Part shown: piece by piece, positions 25,193-34,117 of the stretch
Layout of the letters: each line of letters begins with the position of its first letter
Position numbering within the stretch: position 1 is the stretch's first letter
Assembly: GCA_903843305.1 (NCBI GenBank)
Contig: CAIMPI010000029.1
Coordinates: forward strand, 1 to 49,005
Direction: 5' to 3'
From: an uncultured Chlorobiaceae bacterium
GTDB lineage: Bacteria > Bacteroidota > Chlorobiia > Chlorobiales > Chlorobiaceae
DNA: 49,005 nucleotides
Translations under genes and position numbers: made by a program
The notes under the pieces: model-generated
The model's database searches: none
Told to the model about the DNA's origin: nothing
Seen by the model: the letters and a program-made list of their open reading frames with translations, nothing else

Positions 25193-28100
25193 TCATCCCA
25201 GCCAACTGCCATTAACATCTCCTTTGACAATACCGATCAGGTGCAACTCCTGATCCATATCAAGCGTCACTGGTATCGGGTTGTCCGGCCAGACAACATT
25301 GGTTCGCGACATGGCTTCACTGCCAACACTTTCTGGCACAAACAACCACTCCTTTTCTGGAGCGGTGCTGAGTTTGACAGCCATTTTCAGGATATTGAGT
25401 GCATCGGCAGCTTTGACCTGACCGTCGTGGTTGACATCTGCTGCAAGGTACTGGTATGGCGACACTGCGCTGCCGTCAGCGTTGGGGTTCATGCCTACTG
25501 CTATTTTTAAAGCAGCCAGAGCGTCATTGGCTTTGATCGCGTTGCTTTCTGAAGTTCCCGAAGATTTGGTACTGGTCAGGGTGTATGCACCAACTACCAT
25601 ATCGAGGTGCTGATAGAGGCCATCAGTGCCGGTGGTCATGCTGTCCGAAGCAAAAGTGCTCGATACATCTGCAATGGCTGCGCCGGTTTTCCAGAAGGTC
25701 ACTGAGCCGCAGATGTCGAGAGCTGTGGCTACAGACACTGCTTTTGTTGTAAAATCGTAAGCTGTCGTTCCAACCCAACTGTTGCCTGCAAGATCGGCAA
25801 TAGCTCCAGCTCCGATGGTCACCGTATACTCAGTATCGAAAGCAAAGTTGACTGACGGATTGAGAGTAAGAGTTGAAGCGTTGAAACTGACCTGTGCCGT
25901 ATCCGTTATGTCAATCGTCATCACGGTCACTCCTCCTTTCTGCAACAGGACGCTTCCTGTTCCCGCCTTTACCGGTTCAGTGAAGGTGAAAACAATATCG
26001 GCTCCAACGGCGACATTGGTTGAGTATGCCGACGGACTTATGGCTTGCAGGTAAGGTGGAGCAATGTCGATCAGATCTGCCACTGGGTGGACACCGTCGG
26101 CAAACTGGAAGAATTCAGCACCGATGACAAGATCGCTTCCATCGCGGCCAGAGACCGAGTCGGTTACCGTATAAGTTTTATTATTGAAATCATAGCTGAT
26201 TGAGTATTCAGCAAGGTTGCCACTAAAGACAACGGTATCGTCGTCGAAGCCGCCATTGAGGGTATCATTACCTGCTCCGCCCTGAAGGGTATCGTCGCCA
26301 TCGCCACCAGAGAGATTGTTGGCCATCGCATCGCCAATGAAGGTGTCGTTACCGGAACCACCGATCAGGTTCTCGATATTGCGGATAGTGTCTTCTGCGA
26401 CTCCGCCGACTGTTACAAGAGCGTCAACGGAACCATGCAGGGTTACTGATACTGCCTCTGTTTTATCAGAATAATCTGCCGTATCCAGTCCAATACTGCC
26501 ATCAAGCGTATCGTTACCGGCACCTCCCCTGAAGAGATTGTCGGCACTATCGCCAGTGAAGGTATCGTTGCCGGAACCGCCGATCAGGTTTTCGATGTTG
26601 CGGATGGAGTCTTCAGCAACACCTCCGACCATAACTGTGGCATCAACGGCACCGTTCAGCGTCACCATAAGTGCAACACCTTTTTCGGAATAGTCTACGG
26701 TATCTGAGCCAGGGCCACCATCAAGCGTGTCAGCTCCTTTACCACCCCGAAACCAGTCGTCACCTGCGCCGCCTTCAAGGGAGTTGGCAAAAGCATTCCC
26801 AATCAGAATATCATTGAAGTTACCAGCTATGACATTTTCTATATCAATAAGAACGTCGTTTCCAATGGCAGCGACATTATTGCCATCGGTGGAATAGGCC
26901 GTTCCCTCGGCAAGATCAACCGTAATCCCTGCAAGAGCGCTGGTGTACTTGACACTATCAACGCCTTCACCGCCAACATAGGTGTCGTCCCCTTCGCCTT
27001 CGCCGCCAATGAAAAGGTCATTACCAGTGCCACCGAAGGCGAGGTCGTTGCCACCCATTGCTGCAAGAATATCGTTGCCGCCATTGCCCCACAGAATATC
27101 ACTGGCATAGCTGCCGGTCAGGTTGTCATTACTATCGGTGCCGTTCCTCTCTTGTGAACCGTTGGAATAGATATCCGAGATAGCCACGACATCGTGCAGT
27201 TTATCTGCTACTGCACTACTGTCACCACCATAATCACTATACCCCCATGTCACCACTGAACCGTCTTCGCGCAACGCCGCAAAGGCTGCCTCCGTCGAGA
27301 ACACCTGCACCACATCAATATCACCATTCAGTTTGTCCGCAACCGCACTGCTGTTGCTACCATTTCCCCATGTCACGATAGAGCCATCTTCACGCAAAGC
27401 AGCAAAAGCTGCGCCTGTCGAGAAAACCTGCACCACATCAATATTGCCGTTCAACTTCTCCGCCACACTGCTACTGCCACCACCAAAGTCACTCCACCCC
27501 CACGTCACTACTGATCCATCTTTGCGCAATGCTGCAAAGGCACCAGAGGATGAAAAGACTTGCACCACATCCACGTCACCATTCAGCTCGTCCGTCACTG
27601 CACTGCTGTTGCCACCAAACAAACTATCTCCCCACGTCACAACCGAACCATCTTTGCGCAATGCTGCAAAGGCACCAGACCGCGTCGAGAAGACCTGCAC
27701 CACATCCACGTCGCCATTCAGCTTGTCCGCCACTTCAAGGCTGTTGCCGCCATACCTACTATCACCCCACGTCACTACCGAACCATCTTCACGCAATCCA
27801 GCAAAGGCACCATTCCACGTCGAGAACACCTGCACCACATTAACGTCACCATTCAGCTTGTTTGCCACTGTACTGCTGTCCCCACCCTCCATATCATAAC
27901 CCCATGTTACCACCGAACCATCTGCACGCAATGCAGCAAATGAATATGCCGTCGAGAAAACCTGCATCACATCAACATTGCCGTCCAACTTGCTCGCCAC
28001 CGCACTGCTGTTACCGCCCATATAACTTAGCCCCCCCCACGTCACGACCGAACCATCCTCGCGCAACGCAGCAAATGAAGAGGTTGTCGAAAACACTTGC

Positions 28101-30598
28101 ACCACATCAATAGTGCCGTCCAGCTTCTCCGCCACGCTGCTACTATCGCCACCGCTGGAACTATCACCCCACGTCACTACCGAACCATCTGCACGCAATG
28201 CCGCAAAAGCTGTGATTGTAGAGAACACCTGCACCACGTCAATATTACCGTTCAACTTGTCCACCACCACACTGCTGTCACCGCCATTCAAACTACTCCC
28301 CCACGTCACCACCGAACCATCTGCACGCAAAGCCGCAAAGGATAATCTCGCTGAGAACACCTCCATTACGTCAATATTTCCGCTCAACTTCTCCGCCACA
28401 CTCCTACTATCGCCACCACTGGAACTATCACCCCACGTCACTACCGAACCATCTGCACGCAAAGCCGCAAAGGCACTATAGTTTAGCCATTCGCCAAGCG
28501 TATGTTCGGGAAACATCATAGTGCTTGAACTCACCCTGTTAGCAAAAGCCGTTGTACCTCCACCACCTGGTACTGTTCCGCCCCCTCCACCATCAATCAG
28601 ATGGGCCGCATCACGCACATCATCATAAGCAAAACGATACTGTTCTACCCCGCTCACCAGATCAGTTCCGTCTCCTCCTGCAATCTTATCCGTTATGGTA
28701 AAACTTGTCTGATCGGCATTTTGAGTAATGACGTACTCGGCATAAGGCCCGGTAAAGATCACGGTATCAAAGCCACTACCCCCGTCAATGGTGTCGTTGC
28801 CCCTTTTGCCTTCGAGCACATCGTCGCCCCCTCCTCCAAGCAGGCGGTTATCCAGATCATTGCCATACAGATACTCATTACGGTAACTGCCATTGACAAC
28901 CGTACAGGCATCGCCCGCATTCAATGTTTTATCTTCAAATGCAAAGGATTCAACATGGGTCAACTGGTCAGTGCCGTCCCGCCCCGTTACGGTAAACACC
29001 AGACTATTCTTATCCAGACTGATCGAGTATTCCGCAAAGTTACCGCTGAGCACGGCCGTGTCGTTACCGCTTCCACCATCGATGGTGTCATTTCCGCCGT
29101 TGCCGCTGATGGTGTCGTTGCCATCAGAGCCATCGATGACATTCGAAGAGTTATTTGCAGAAATAGTATTTGCTGTTGAGGTACCAGAATAACTGATTCT
29201 ATCATCTTCTCCTTTTTGACGCATGAATTCGAGAATACCGAGCATAGCGTGTGAATAGAACACATAATCAATCCCCTTCAAGGCTGCAAGCGTTAACCCG
29301 GTATCCATGATTCCAAGCAATGCTTTTACCGGGTGATTTTCCGCATAGTGATCAAGAAAATCTCTCAGTTCACCCTCTTTTAAGGGTTCCGTAGCGCCAA
29401 GATGGTCTTTAGTCAATAATGGAATCCCTGATATCGGTGATGCTTCTACAAGATAGTTGGTGAAATCTGCTGGCACCCCTTTGCCGTCTGGATCAATCCC
29501 TATATTTTTTGCTGTTTTTTCAAACGCCCAAGAATCCGCTATATTTTTAGACCCTCCAGGATCAAAGGTTGCTCCTGACCATCCAAACATTTTTGACACC
29601 ACTTGCGCCAACCCTCCACCCAGCGAATGCCCGGTGACCTGTATATCCGCATTCGGATTTGCCTTAAATATATTGTTAGCGACTTCAACAGCATAGGTGA
29701 ATTGCTGATCCCAAGATGGCCCAATAAATGCCAGTGCCTCATCTGCTCCCACGAAATCATTCGCAGCATTCGTCCCTCTATAAGCTATAACAACGTTGTT
29801 ATTTTTGACGAATACCGTAGCAGAAAACCCTGAATTAACCCCCCCCCAAGATGCATCTTGATATGTAGAATGCGTTGGAGAAGTAGTTAAAACCCATTGG
29901 TCATCTTTATTCTCAAGTATCTTCCATCCATCAGCCTTCAATTCTTCCCATGCGTTGATAGCAAGTTGCTTCGATGGCTCTTTTTCTTTTGGAGCTGAGG
30001 GATCATCGTAATAAGCAACGAGTGACATTTTTGCCAAGATGTAATCATCAACCGAACCAAGGGTATGCTCGTACTGCTGCAAGTCCTCTTCTGCTACAGG
30101 CACTAACGACTCAATCACCCCACTCTCCACCTCCAGCACCCAATCCCCACCAAGCGCCGCACTCCCCGTAACATCATCCGAAGCAGCCACATCCGCCTGC
30201 GTCAACCTCGCAACCGACTCAACAAATGCACGCCCTTCATCTCCCGCACCGACATTGCACCCATAAAATAAAATGTCGCCTGATGGCGACAACGATGAAC
30301 CAATCTGCGACAGCGTTTCCGCGTAACTATTTATATTGTAACTGGAAAGCGTTGTTGATCCAAGCAGAAGCTCTCCCGCGCTGCCGTGGCTGAAAATATG
30401 GATGGCATCAATACCGCTCTCACCCTGAAGCCCCCGAAGCTCCAACGCAATCTGTTCCAAACCATCCTGCGTTGCATCAATAAAATGAATTTCAGCGTTG
30501 GCTGGTAATGCAGAGGTCAGGGTAAAAAGGTCGGGAAGCAAGGCGTCAATGAAGAAAACGTCACGACCCAACGACGTGCGTGGAGAGATATTTGCCAT
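25193..30598 (-). CDS. Giant mosaic exoprotein: DUF4347, class 3 lipase, RTX, ten RCC1-like repeats, Ig-like, dockerin-like
   Basis: 1801 aa in one intact frame. Domains in order: DUF4347 (~13-180); alpha/beta-hydrolase of lipase class 3 (~185-460) with nucleophile elbow GHSLG (S325); first RTX calcium-binding nonapeptides (~485-512 and 585-612, GGxGNDTI type); ten 41-45-residue RCC1/BNR-like repeats (708-1146, FAALRxDGSVVTWG); second RTX block (1147-1511); SbsA/Big_5 Ig-like domain (~1512-1620); a dockerin-like pair of F-hands (~1686-1743, DVNHDGQVKAADAL); and a final GDVNGSW motif. There is no Sec signal, and RTX repeats imply type I secretion, but no HlyB/D/TolC genes are adjacent. Lipase activity is likely from the motif; substrate and attachment partner are unknown. 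Confidence 0.9.
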   Translation of the reverse strand: MANISPRTSLGRDVFFIDALLPDLFTLTSALPANAEIHFIDATQDGLEQIALELRGLQGESGIDAIHIFSHGSAGELLLGSTTLSSYNINSYAETLSQIGSSLSPSGDILFYGCNVGAGDEGRAFVESVARLTQADVAASDDVTGSAALGGDWVLEVESGVIESLVPVAEEDLQQYEHTLGSVDDYILAKMSLVAYYDDPSAPKEKEPSKQLAINAWEELKADGWKILENKDDQWVLTTSPTHSTYQDASWGGVNSGFSATVFVKNNNVVIAYRGTNAANDFVGADEALAFIGPSWDQQFTYAVEVANNIFKANPNADIQVTGHSLGGGLAQVVSKMFGWSGATFDPGGSKNIADSWAFEKTAKNIGIDPDGKGVPADFTNYLVEASPISGIPLLTKDHLGATEPLKEGELRDFLDHYAENHPVKALLGIMDTGLTLAALKGIDYVFYSHAMLGILEFMRQKGEDDRISYSGTSTANTISANNSSNVIDGSDGNDTISGNGGNDTIDGGSGNDTAVLSGNFAEYSISLDKNSLVFTVTGRDGTDQLTHVESFAFEDKTLNAGDACTVVNGSYRNEYLYGNDLDNRLLGGGGDDVLEGKRGNDTIDGGSGFDTVIFTGPYAEYVITQNADQTSFTITDKIAGGDGTDLVSGVEQYRFAYDDVRDAAHLIDGGGGGTVPGGGGTTAFANRVSSSTMMFPEHTLGEWLNYSAFAALRADGSVVTWGDSSSGGDSRSVAEKLSGNIDVMEVFSARLSFAALRADGSVVTWGSSLNGGDSSVVVDKLNGNIDVVQVFSTITAFAALRADGSVVTWGDSSSGGDSSSVAEKLDGTIDVVQVFSTTSSFAALREDGSVVTWGGLSYMGGNSSAVASKLDGNVDVMQVFSTAYSFAALRADGSVVTWGYDMEGGDSSTVANKLNGDVNVVQVFSTWNGAFAGLREDGSVVTWGDSRYGGNSLEVADKLNGDVDVVQVFSTRSGAFAALRKDGSVVTWGDSLFGGNSSAVTDELNGDVDVVQVFSSSGAFAALRKDGSVVTWGWSDFGGGSSSVAEKLNGNIDVVQVFSTGAAFAALREDGSIVTWGNGSNSSAVADKLNGDIDVVQVFSTEAAFAALREDGSVVTWGYSDYGGDSSAVADKLHDVVAISDIYSNGSQERNGTDSNDNLTGSYASDILWGNGGNDILAAMGGNDLAFGGTGNDLFIGGEGEGDDTYVGGEGVDSVKYTSALAGITVDLAEGTAYSTDGNNVAAIGNDVLIDIENVIAGNFNDILIGNAFANSLEGGAGDDWFRGGKGADTLDGGPGSDTVDYSEKGVALMVTLNGAVDATVMVGGVAEDSIRNIENLIGGSGNDTFTGDSADNLFRGGAGNDTLDGSIGLDTADYSDKTEAVSVTLHGSVDALVTVGGVAEDTIRNIENLIGGSGNDTFIGDAMANNLSGGDGDDTLQGGAGNDTLNGGFDDDTVVFSGNLAEYSISYDFNNKTYTVTDSVSGRDGSDLVIGAEFFQFADGVHPVADLIDIAPPYLQAISPSAYSTNVAVGADIVFTFTEPVKAGTGSVLLQKGGVTVMTIDITDTAQVSFNASTLTLNPSVNFAFDTEYTVTIGAGAIADLAGNSWVGTTAYDFTTKAVSVATALDICGSVTFWKTGAAIADVSSTFASDSMTTGTDGLYQHLDMVVGAYTLTSTKSSGTSESNAIKANDALAALKIAVGMNPNADGSAVSPYQYLAADVNHDGQVKAADALNILKMAVKLSTAPEKEWLFVPESVGSEAMSRTNVVWPDNPIPVTLDMDQELHLIGIVKGDVNGSWLG
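27161..28477 (-). repeat. Ten tandem ~132-bp coding repeats (RCC1-like)
   Basis: Within the giant gene, residues 708-1146 form ten units starting AFAALR(A/E/K)DGSVVTWG and ending (D/N)VVQVFST. Unit lengths are 44, 44, 44, 45, 45, 45, 44, 44, 41 and 43 residues. Units 1 and 3 share the same GDSSSGGDS loop. The loop after TWG varies in sequence and length while the frame is kept, as expected for expansion and loop diversification on a propeller-like surface. Confidence 0.9.
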
Positions 30599-30767
30599 AG
30601 CAGGGGGTGATTATACGTGAAGGAAATATGAGATTTTCTGAATGTTTGCTGTAAAATCAAAATATAATTTCGATGAAGCAAAACCAATTCCGAGTGGTAT
30701 TCAGTGGGGAAAATTATTCGTCCAGCGGTGGATGTGATGGGCAGGGAGGGATGACATCGGTGCTTGA

Positions 30768-30815
30768 GCACGCCTCGATACGCGCTTTGCGCTACTCGGC
30801 GTCCGGCGTATTGAA
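30768..30815. repeat. Dispersed palindromic repeat, copy 3
   Basis: CCTCGATACGCGCTTTGCGC, then TACTCGGCGTCCG, related to copies at 492-528 and 11173-11220. It lies in the 275-bp gap between the giant gene and the third Rpn gene. Apart from this repeat and the AATC-type motif that follows, I see nothing else in the gap. Confidence 0.65.
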
Positions 30816-30835
30816 GCTCAGCAGCTCTTCAATCA

Positions 30836-30878
30836 AAAAAATCAAGGAATCACGCTAATCCAACGAATCAAGGTTCAA
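30836..30878. repeat. AATC-periodic motif flanking the third Rpn gene, copy 1
   Basis: ATCAAGGAATCACGCTAATC followed by CAACGAATCAAGGTTCA: ATC recurs about every 9-10 bases. A related motif in the same orientation lies at 31941-31984, beyond the other end of the Rpn gene. Confidence 0.5.
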
Positions 30879-31789
30879 GACAATTGCAGCAACGCAACCG
30901 GCACGCCAGCAATCCCTGCAGCTTGTTCAGCACTCATCCCACTCGCCACCAACCGCCGCGCGACTTCAAGTTTGCCTTCTTGAATACCTTCAACTTTTCC
31001 CTCAAGCTTGCCTTGCATTATACCCTCCTCAATCCCCTCGGCTTTTCCTTCAGCTTTTCCCTCATCATAGGCCGTATCAATAACATTTTTCAAGTCACGA
31101 TATATCTTGAGGCTATCCTCGTAAGCCGCAGCTTCAGCAGGAGAGTATTTTGCTATCTCTGCTATTTCAAAAACTTTGCTGAATACTTTTTCCTGCAATC
31201 GTTGTGGGCGATCCGTGAGTTCTGGAAGGTTCCGAAGCAGATAGCACCATTTATCAAAATCTGTAACCAGTTCGTCAACACTTTTGCGAAACTTTGGCAG
31301 TTCAAGGTAAATGAAAGTGAGTTTATTGTAAAACACTTGGCCTGTTGAACGATCCAAAAGCTTCACTTCGTGATGAACAACATCACACGATGCTTGATCC
31401 TCATCAAAGATAAAGTCAAGAATACCAACCATATAGACTGGTTTCAACCGAAAATCCCATGACCCTTTTTGGGCTTGCTGCTGAATGGGAAATGAGGCGT
31501 AAAACACTGAACGATCTTTGAAATAGTTCTGCTTTGCCCGCTGCATCTCAACAATAAACGTGTCGCCATGCTTATTCGTGCAGTGCAGGTCAAAAATAGC
31601 ACGTCGATCATATTCGCTGCGACCTGTCTGTTCTGTGGGCAAAAATGAGAGATCCGCAATAATACCCGCATCATCAGGCAGTAACGAGTTCAGAAAAGCG
31701 ATCAAAAGATCTTTGTTCACCTCCGAGCCGAAAATCTTCTTGAAGCCGAAATCGGTGAAGGGGTTGATGTAGCGATCTTTCAACGTCAT
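30875..31789 (-). CDS. Rpn family nuclease / PD-(D/E)XK transposase-like, copy 3 (divergent)
   Basis: 304 aa from MTLKDRYINPFTDFGFKKIF; the start is set by alignment with the other two copies. It keeps the D of IFDLHC and the E-x-Q of IVEMQ. It is clearly more diverged than copies 1 and 2, and its linker is much longer (GKAEGKAEGIEEG..., GKLEGKVEGIQEGKLE), so the GK-EG repeat has expanded. The last part (AGIAGVPVALLQL) looks like a small helical motif. It lies upstream of the giant gene on the same strand and is bracketed by AATC-type motifs. Confidence 0.87.
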   Translation of the reverse strand: MTLKDRYINPFTDFGFKKIFGSEVNKDLLIAFLNSLLPDDAGIIADLSFLPTEQTGRSEYDRRAIFDLHCTNKHGDTFIVEMQRAKQNYFKDRSVFYASFPIQQQAQKGSWDFRLKPVYMVGILDFIFDEDQASCDVVHHEVKLLDRSTGQVFYNKLTFIYLELPKFRKSVDELVTDFDKWCYLLRNLPELTDRPQRLQEKVFSKVFEIAEIAKYSPAEAAAYEDSLKIYRDLKNVIDTAYDEGKAEGKAEGIEEGIMQGKLEGKVEGIQEGKLEVARRLVASGMSAEQAAGIAGVPVALLQLS

Positions 31790-31828
31790 AGTGTAATGGC
31801 CAAATTGTGATGATAAACATAAGATACA

Positions 31829-31852
31829 CAGCAAAAAAGTGCGTTTGCTGTA
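31829..31852. promoter_or_regulatory. Inverted repeat upstream of Rpn copy 3
   Basis: ACAGCAAA and TTTGCTGT form 8-bp arms around AAAGTGCG, about 40 bp upstream of the minus-strand ATG at 31789. It could be an operator or a hairpin in the leader; function unknown. Confidence 0.3.
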
Positions 31853-31909
31853 ATAATACGATTTTTATGGGAATTGTCGAGAACCGTGATTCAATAATGC
31901 AATTGTAGT

Positions 31910-31927
31910 GGCTGTTCGCAAACAGCC
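31910..31927. terminator. Short hairpin between aroQ and Rpn copy 3
   Basis: GGCTGTT-CGCA-AACAGCC is a perfect 7-bp stem with a 4-base loop, about 90 bp beyond the aroQ stop on the minus strand. A factor-assisted terminator is possible; no T tract follows. Confidence 0.35.
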
Positions 31928-31940
31928 CTTCGGTCAGAAA

Positions 31941-31984
31941 CACGATCAAGGAATCAGACCGATCAAAAGAATCATGGATCAGAC
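31941..31984. repeat. AATC-periodic motif, copy 2
   Basis: GATCAAGGAATCAGACCGAT, then CAAAAGAATCATGGATCAGA, related to 30836-30878 in the same orientation. The two motifs enclose the third Rpn gene. Confidence 0.45.
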
Positions 31985-32017
31985 CGTAAGGCAGATCCGA
32001 TTAGAGCACAAAGTGCA

Positions 32018-32473
32018 TTATGCGTGACCTGTAGAGGCAATCCCCATGAGAGCCCTGACACCAAGATGATAGCTGTTGGATCCGAAACCACTGATAACAC
32101 CGACACATACTTCTGAAATCACCGATGTGCGGCGAAACTCCTCTCGGGCATAGATGTTGGAAAGATGAACCTCCACAACAGGAATGGTGACGGCACTGAT
32201 AGCATCGCGCAGGGCAATAGAGTAGTGAGTAAGCGCTCCGGCGTTCAATACAACACCGGTGTAACCACCCTTATCCTCGATATGAAAAAGTTTTTCCAGC
32301 AATGCACCTTCATCTTCAGACTGAAAAAACTCAAGGGAGAGTTCAGGAAAACTCTCCATCAGTTCAAGGTTGATATCATCAAGAGTTCGATAGCCGTACA
32401 CTTCAGGCTCACGCTTTCCAAGCCGGGAAAGGTTCGGGCCATTAAGAACAAGTATCAACATTCCGCTCATCAT
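32018..32473 (-). CDS. aroQ: Type II 3-dehydroquinate dehydratase AroQ
   Basis: Third step of the shikimate pathway: 3-dehydroquinate to 3-dehydroshikimate. Signatures are [20 protein letters not shown] with the catalytic lid (Arg/Tyr), [18 protein letters not shown], and [19 protein letters not shown] with the catalytic His. The length of about 150 aa is typical for the dodecameric type II enzyme. The first four residues (MMSG) may be extra, the likely start being [10 protein letters not shown] at 32461. It lies 130 bp downstream of hslU on the same strand, separated by two hairpin repeats, so it probably has its own promoter. Confidence 0.95.
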   Translation of the reverse strand: MMSGMLILVLNGPNLSRLGKREPEVYGYRTLDDINLELMESFPELSLEFFQSEDEGALLEKLFHIEDKGGYTGVVLNAGALTHYSIALRDAISAVTIPVVEVHLSNIYAREEFRRTSVISEVCVGVISGFGSNSYHLGVRALMGIASTGHA

Positions 32474-32503
32474 CTATTCGTTTATGGCAAGAATTCGTTA
32501 AGC

Positions 32504-32530
32504 CTACCAATATGCCGCCCCTACGGAGCT
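32504..32530. repeat. Dispersed ACCAATATG-CGCCCC repeat, copy 1
   Basis: CTACCAATATGCCGCCCCTA, then CGGAGCT, with an imperfect GCCCC-TAC-GGAGC hairpin. Relatives are at 32574-32600 and 43360-43386. Confidence 0.6.
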
Positions 32531-32573
32531 ATCAATAACCACTCAACAATTTCAATAACCCGATTTGTTGACG

Positions 32574-32600
32574 CCACCAATATGTCGCCCCTGCGGGGCT
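32574..32600. repeat. Dispersed ACCAATATG-CGCCCC repeat, copy 2 (hslU terminator)
   Basis: Contains GCCCC-TGC-GGGGC (32587-32599), a perfect 5-bp GC stem, three bases beyond the hslU stop codon on the minus strand. It probably protects or ends the hslU message. Confidence 0.65.
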
Positions 32601-32602
32601 TA

Positions 32603-34033
32603 TTAAAGAATATACTGACTGAGGTCGCGGTCTGCCACCACATGATTCAGTTTCTCCTTCACCATGGTTTCATCAATTTCCACGCTTTCATCAGAAAAGT
32701 TCTCAGGAATGTTGAACATCAACTCCTCCAGAAGGTTTGTCATGATGGTATGCAGTCTCCTTGCTCCTATATTTTCAACACTTTCGTTGACACGGGCTGC
32801 AATTCTGGCAATTTCGCAAATAGCACCATCACTGAAGGTCAAGTCAACCCCTTCAGTGGCTAAAAGCGCTGAATACTGCTTGATAAGCGCATTATCAGGC
32901 TGCGTAAGAATCAGGTAAAAATCCTCTTCTGTCAGGCTTTTCAGCTCAACCCTGATAGGAAAACGGCCCTGTAACTCGGGAATGAGATCGGAAGGCTTTG
33001 CAACATGGAACGCACCGGAAGCGATAAAAAGCACATGGTCGGTTTTCACCATACCATGTTTGGTTGCAACATTGGAACCCTCAACAATCGGTAGAAGATC
33101 ACGCTGCACCCCCTCACGACTGACATCCGGCCCCTTGCCACCAGCCCCCGTAGAAGGCGAGGCAATTTTATCAATCTCATCAATAAAGACAATTCCTGAC
33201 TGCTCGACCTTGTTGATCGCTTCCTTGACAACACTCTCCATATCAATAAGCTTCTGTACCTCTTCCTGCTCAAGAAGCTTTCGGGCTTCGGCAATGGAAA
33301 CCCTTCTTTTCTTGCGTTTGCGTGGCAATCCGTTCATCAGATCCTGCATGATTCCCCCGATCTCCTCCATCTGACCGAGGGGACCAAAAACCTGCATCAT
33401 ACCACCTTGTGAATCACTGGAAATATCCAGCTCAATCTGACGATCCTCAAGCTTGCCATTGCGGAGACGTTCCAGCATCTTTTTGCGACTGCGTCGATTC
33501 ACCTCCAGCAATTTATCAGTCTCGCCTCGAGATGGCTTCTCACTACCCTCTTCATCAACGCTCTCCTCATCACCGGAACCATGCGATGAAGCAACAGGAG
33601 GAAGAAGAATATCAAGCAGACGTTCTTCAACAAGCAGCGCCGCCTTTTCACGAACCTCTTCAGAGCGCTCACTTCTCACCATAGCCACCGACTGATCGAC
33701 AAGGTCACGGATCATCGACTCCACATCACGCCCGACATAGCCTACTTCAGTAAATTTTGAGGCCTCAACCTTGACAAAAGGAGCTCTCGCAAGCTTGGCA
33801 AGTCTGCGGGCAATTTCGGTTTTGCCAACACCGGTAGGCCCAATCATGATGATGTTATTGGGCATGATCTCATCGCGAAGATCATCATTCACATTCTGAC
33901 GGCGAAGCCTGTTACGCAAAGCAATGGCTACAGATTTTTTAGCATCCTTCTGGCCAATAATATATTTATCAAGCTGCGAGACAATCTGGTTCGGAGTCAG
34001 ATTACTCTCTGCGATAGAACTTTTAATACTCAT
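32603..34033 (-). CDS. hslU: ATP-dependent protease ATPase subunit HslU
   Basis: AAA+ unfoldase of the HslUV (ClpYQ) protease; hexamers cap the HslV peptidase. Walker A GPTGVGKT is at 65-72, the pore-loop region reads [23 protein letters not shown], Walker B is [11 protein letters not shown], and [27 protein letters not shown] is family-specific. An I-domain insert with an acidic stretch ([14 protein letters not shown]) lies between. The C terminus DLSQYIL is the tail that docks into HslV. The length of 476 aa is slightly above the E. coli 443, mainly through the I-domain. It is the last gene of the operon. Confidence 0.96.
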   Translation of the reverse strand: MSIKSSIAESNLTPNQIVSQLDKYIIGQKDAKKSVAIALRNRLRRQNVNDDLRDEIMPNNIIMIGPTGVGKTEIARRLAKLARAPFVKVEASKFTEVGYVGRDVESMIRDLVDQSVAMVRSERSEEVREKAALLVEERLLDILLPPVASSHGSGDEESVDEEGSEKPSRGETDKLLEVNRRSRKKMLERLRNGKLEDRQIELDISSDSQGGMMQVFGPLGQMEEIGGIMQDLMNGLPRKRKKRRVSIAEARKLLEQEEVQKLIDMESVVKEAINKVEQSGIVFIDEIDKIASPSTGAGGKGPDVSREGVQRDLLPIVEGSNVATKHGMVKTDHVLFIASGAFHVAKPSDLIPELQGRFPIRVELKSLTEEDFYLILTQPDNALIKQYSALLATEGVDLTFSDGAICEIARIAARVNESVENIGARRLHTIMTNLLEELMFNIPENFSDESVEIDETMVKEKLNHVVADRDLSQYIL

Positions 34034-34117
34034 ATCCCTGCAATGAATTGTAGATTACAAAAACTGCTCAAGACCTGCAACCATGCAGATCCAGAACGCT
34101 AAGGGCCGATGCCTCGT

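Noticed and set aside
27333-28481. Long plus-strand ORFs rich in Ser/Thr/Pro opposite the giant gene
   Set aside because: They mirror the ten tandem RCC1-like repeats on the minus strand; regular repeats keep antisense frames open. No start signals or protein family.
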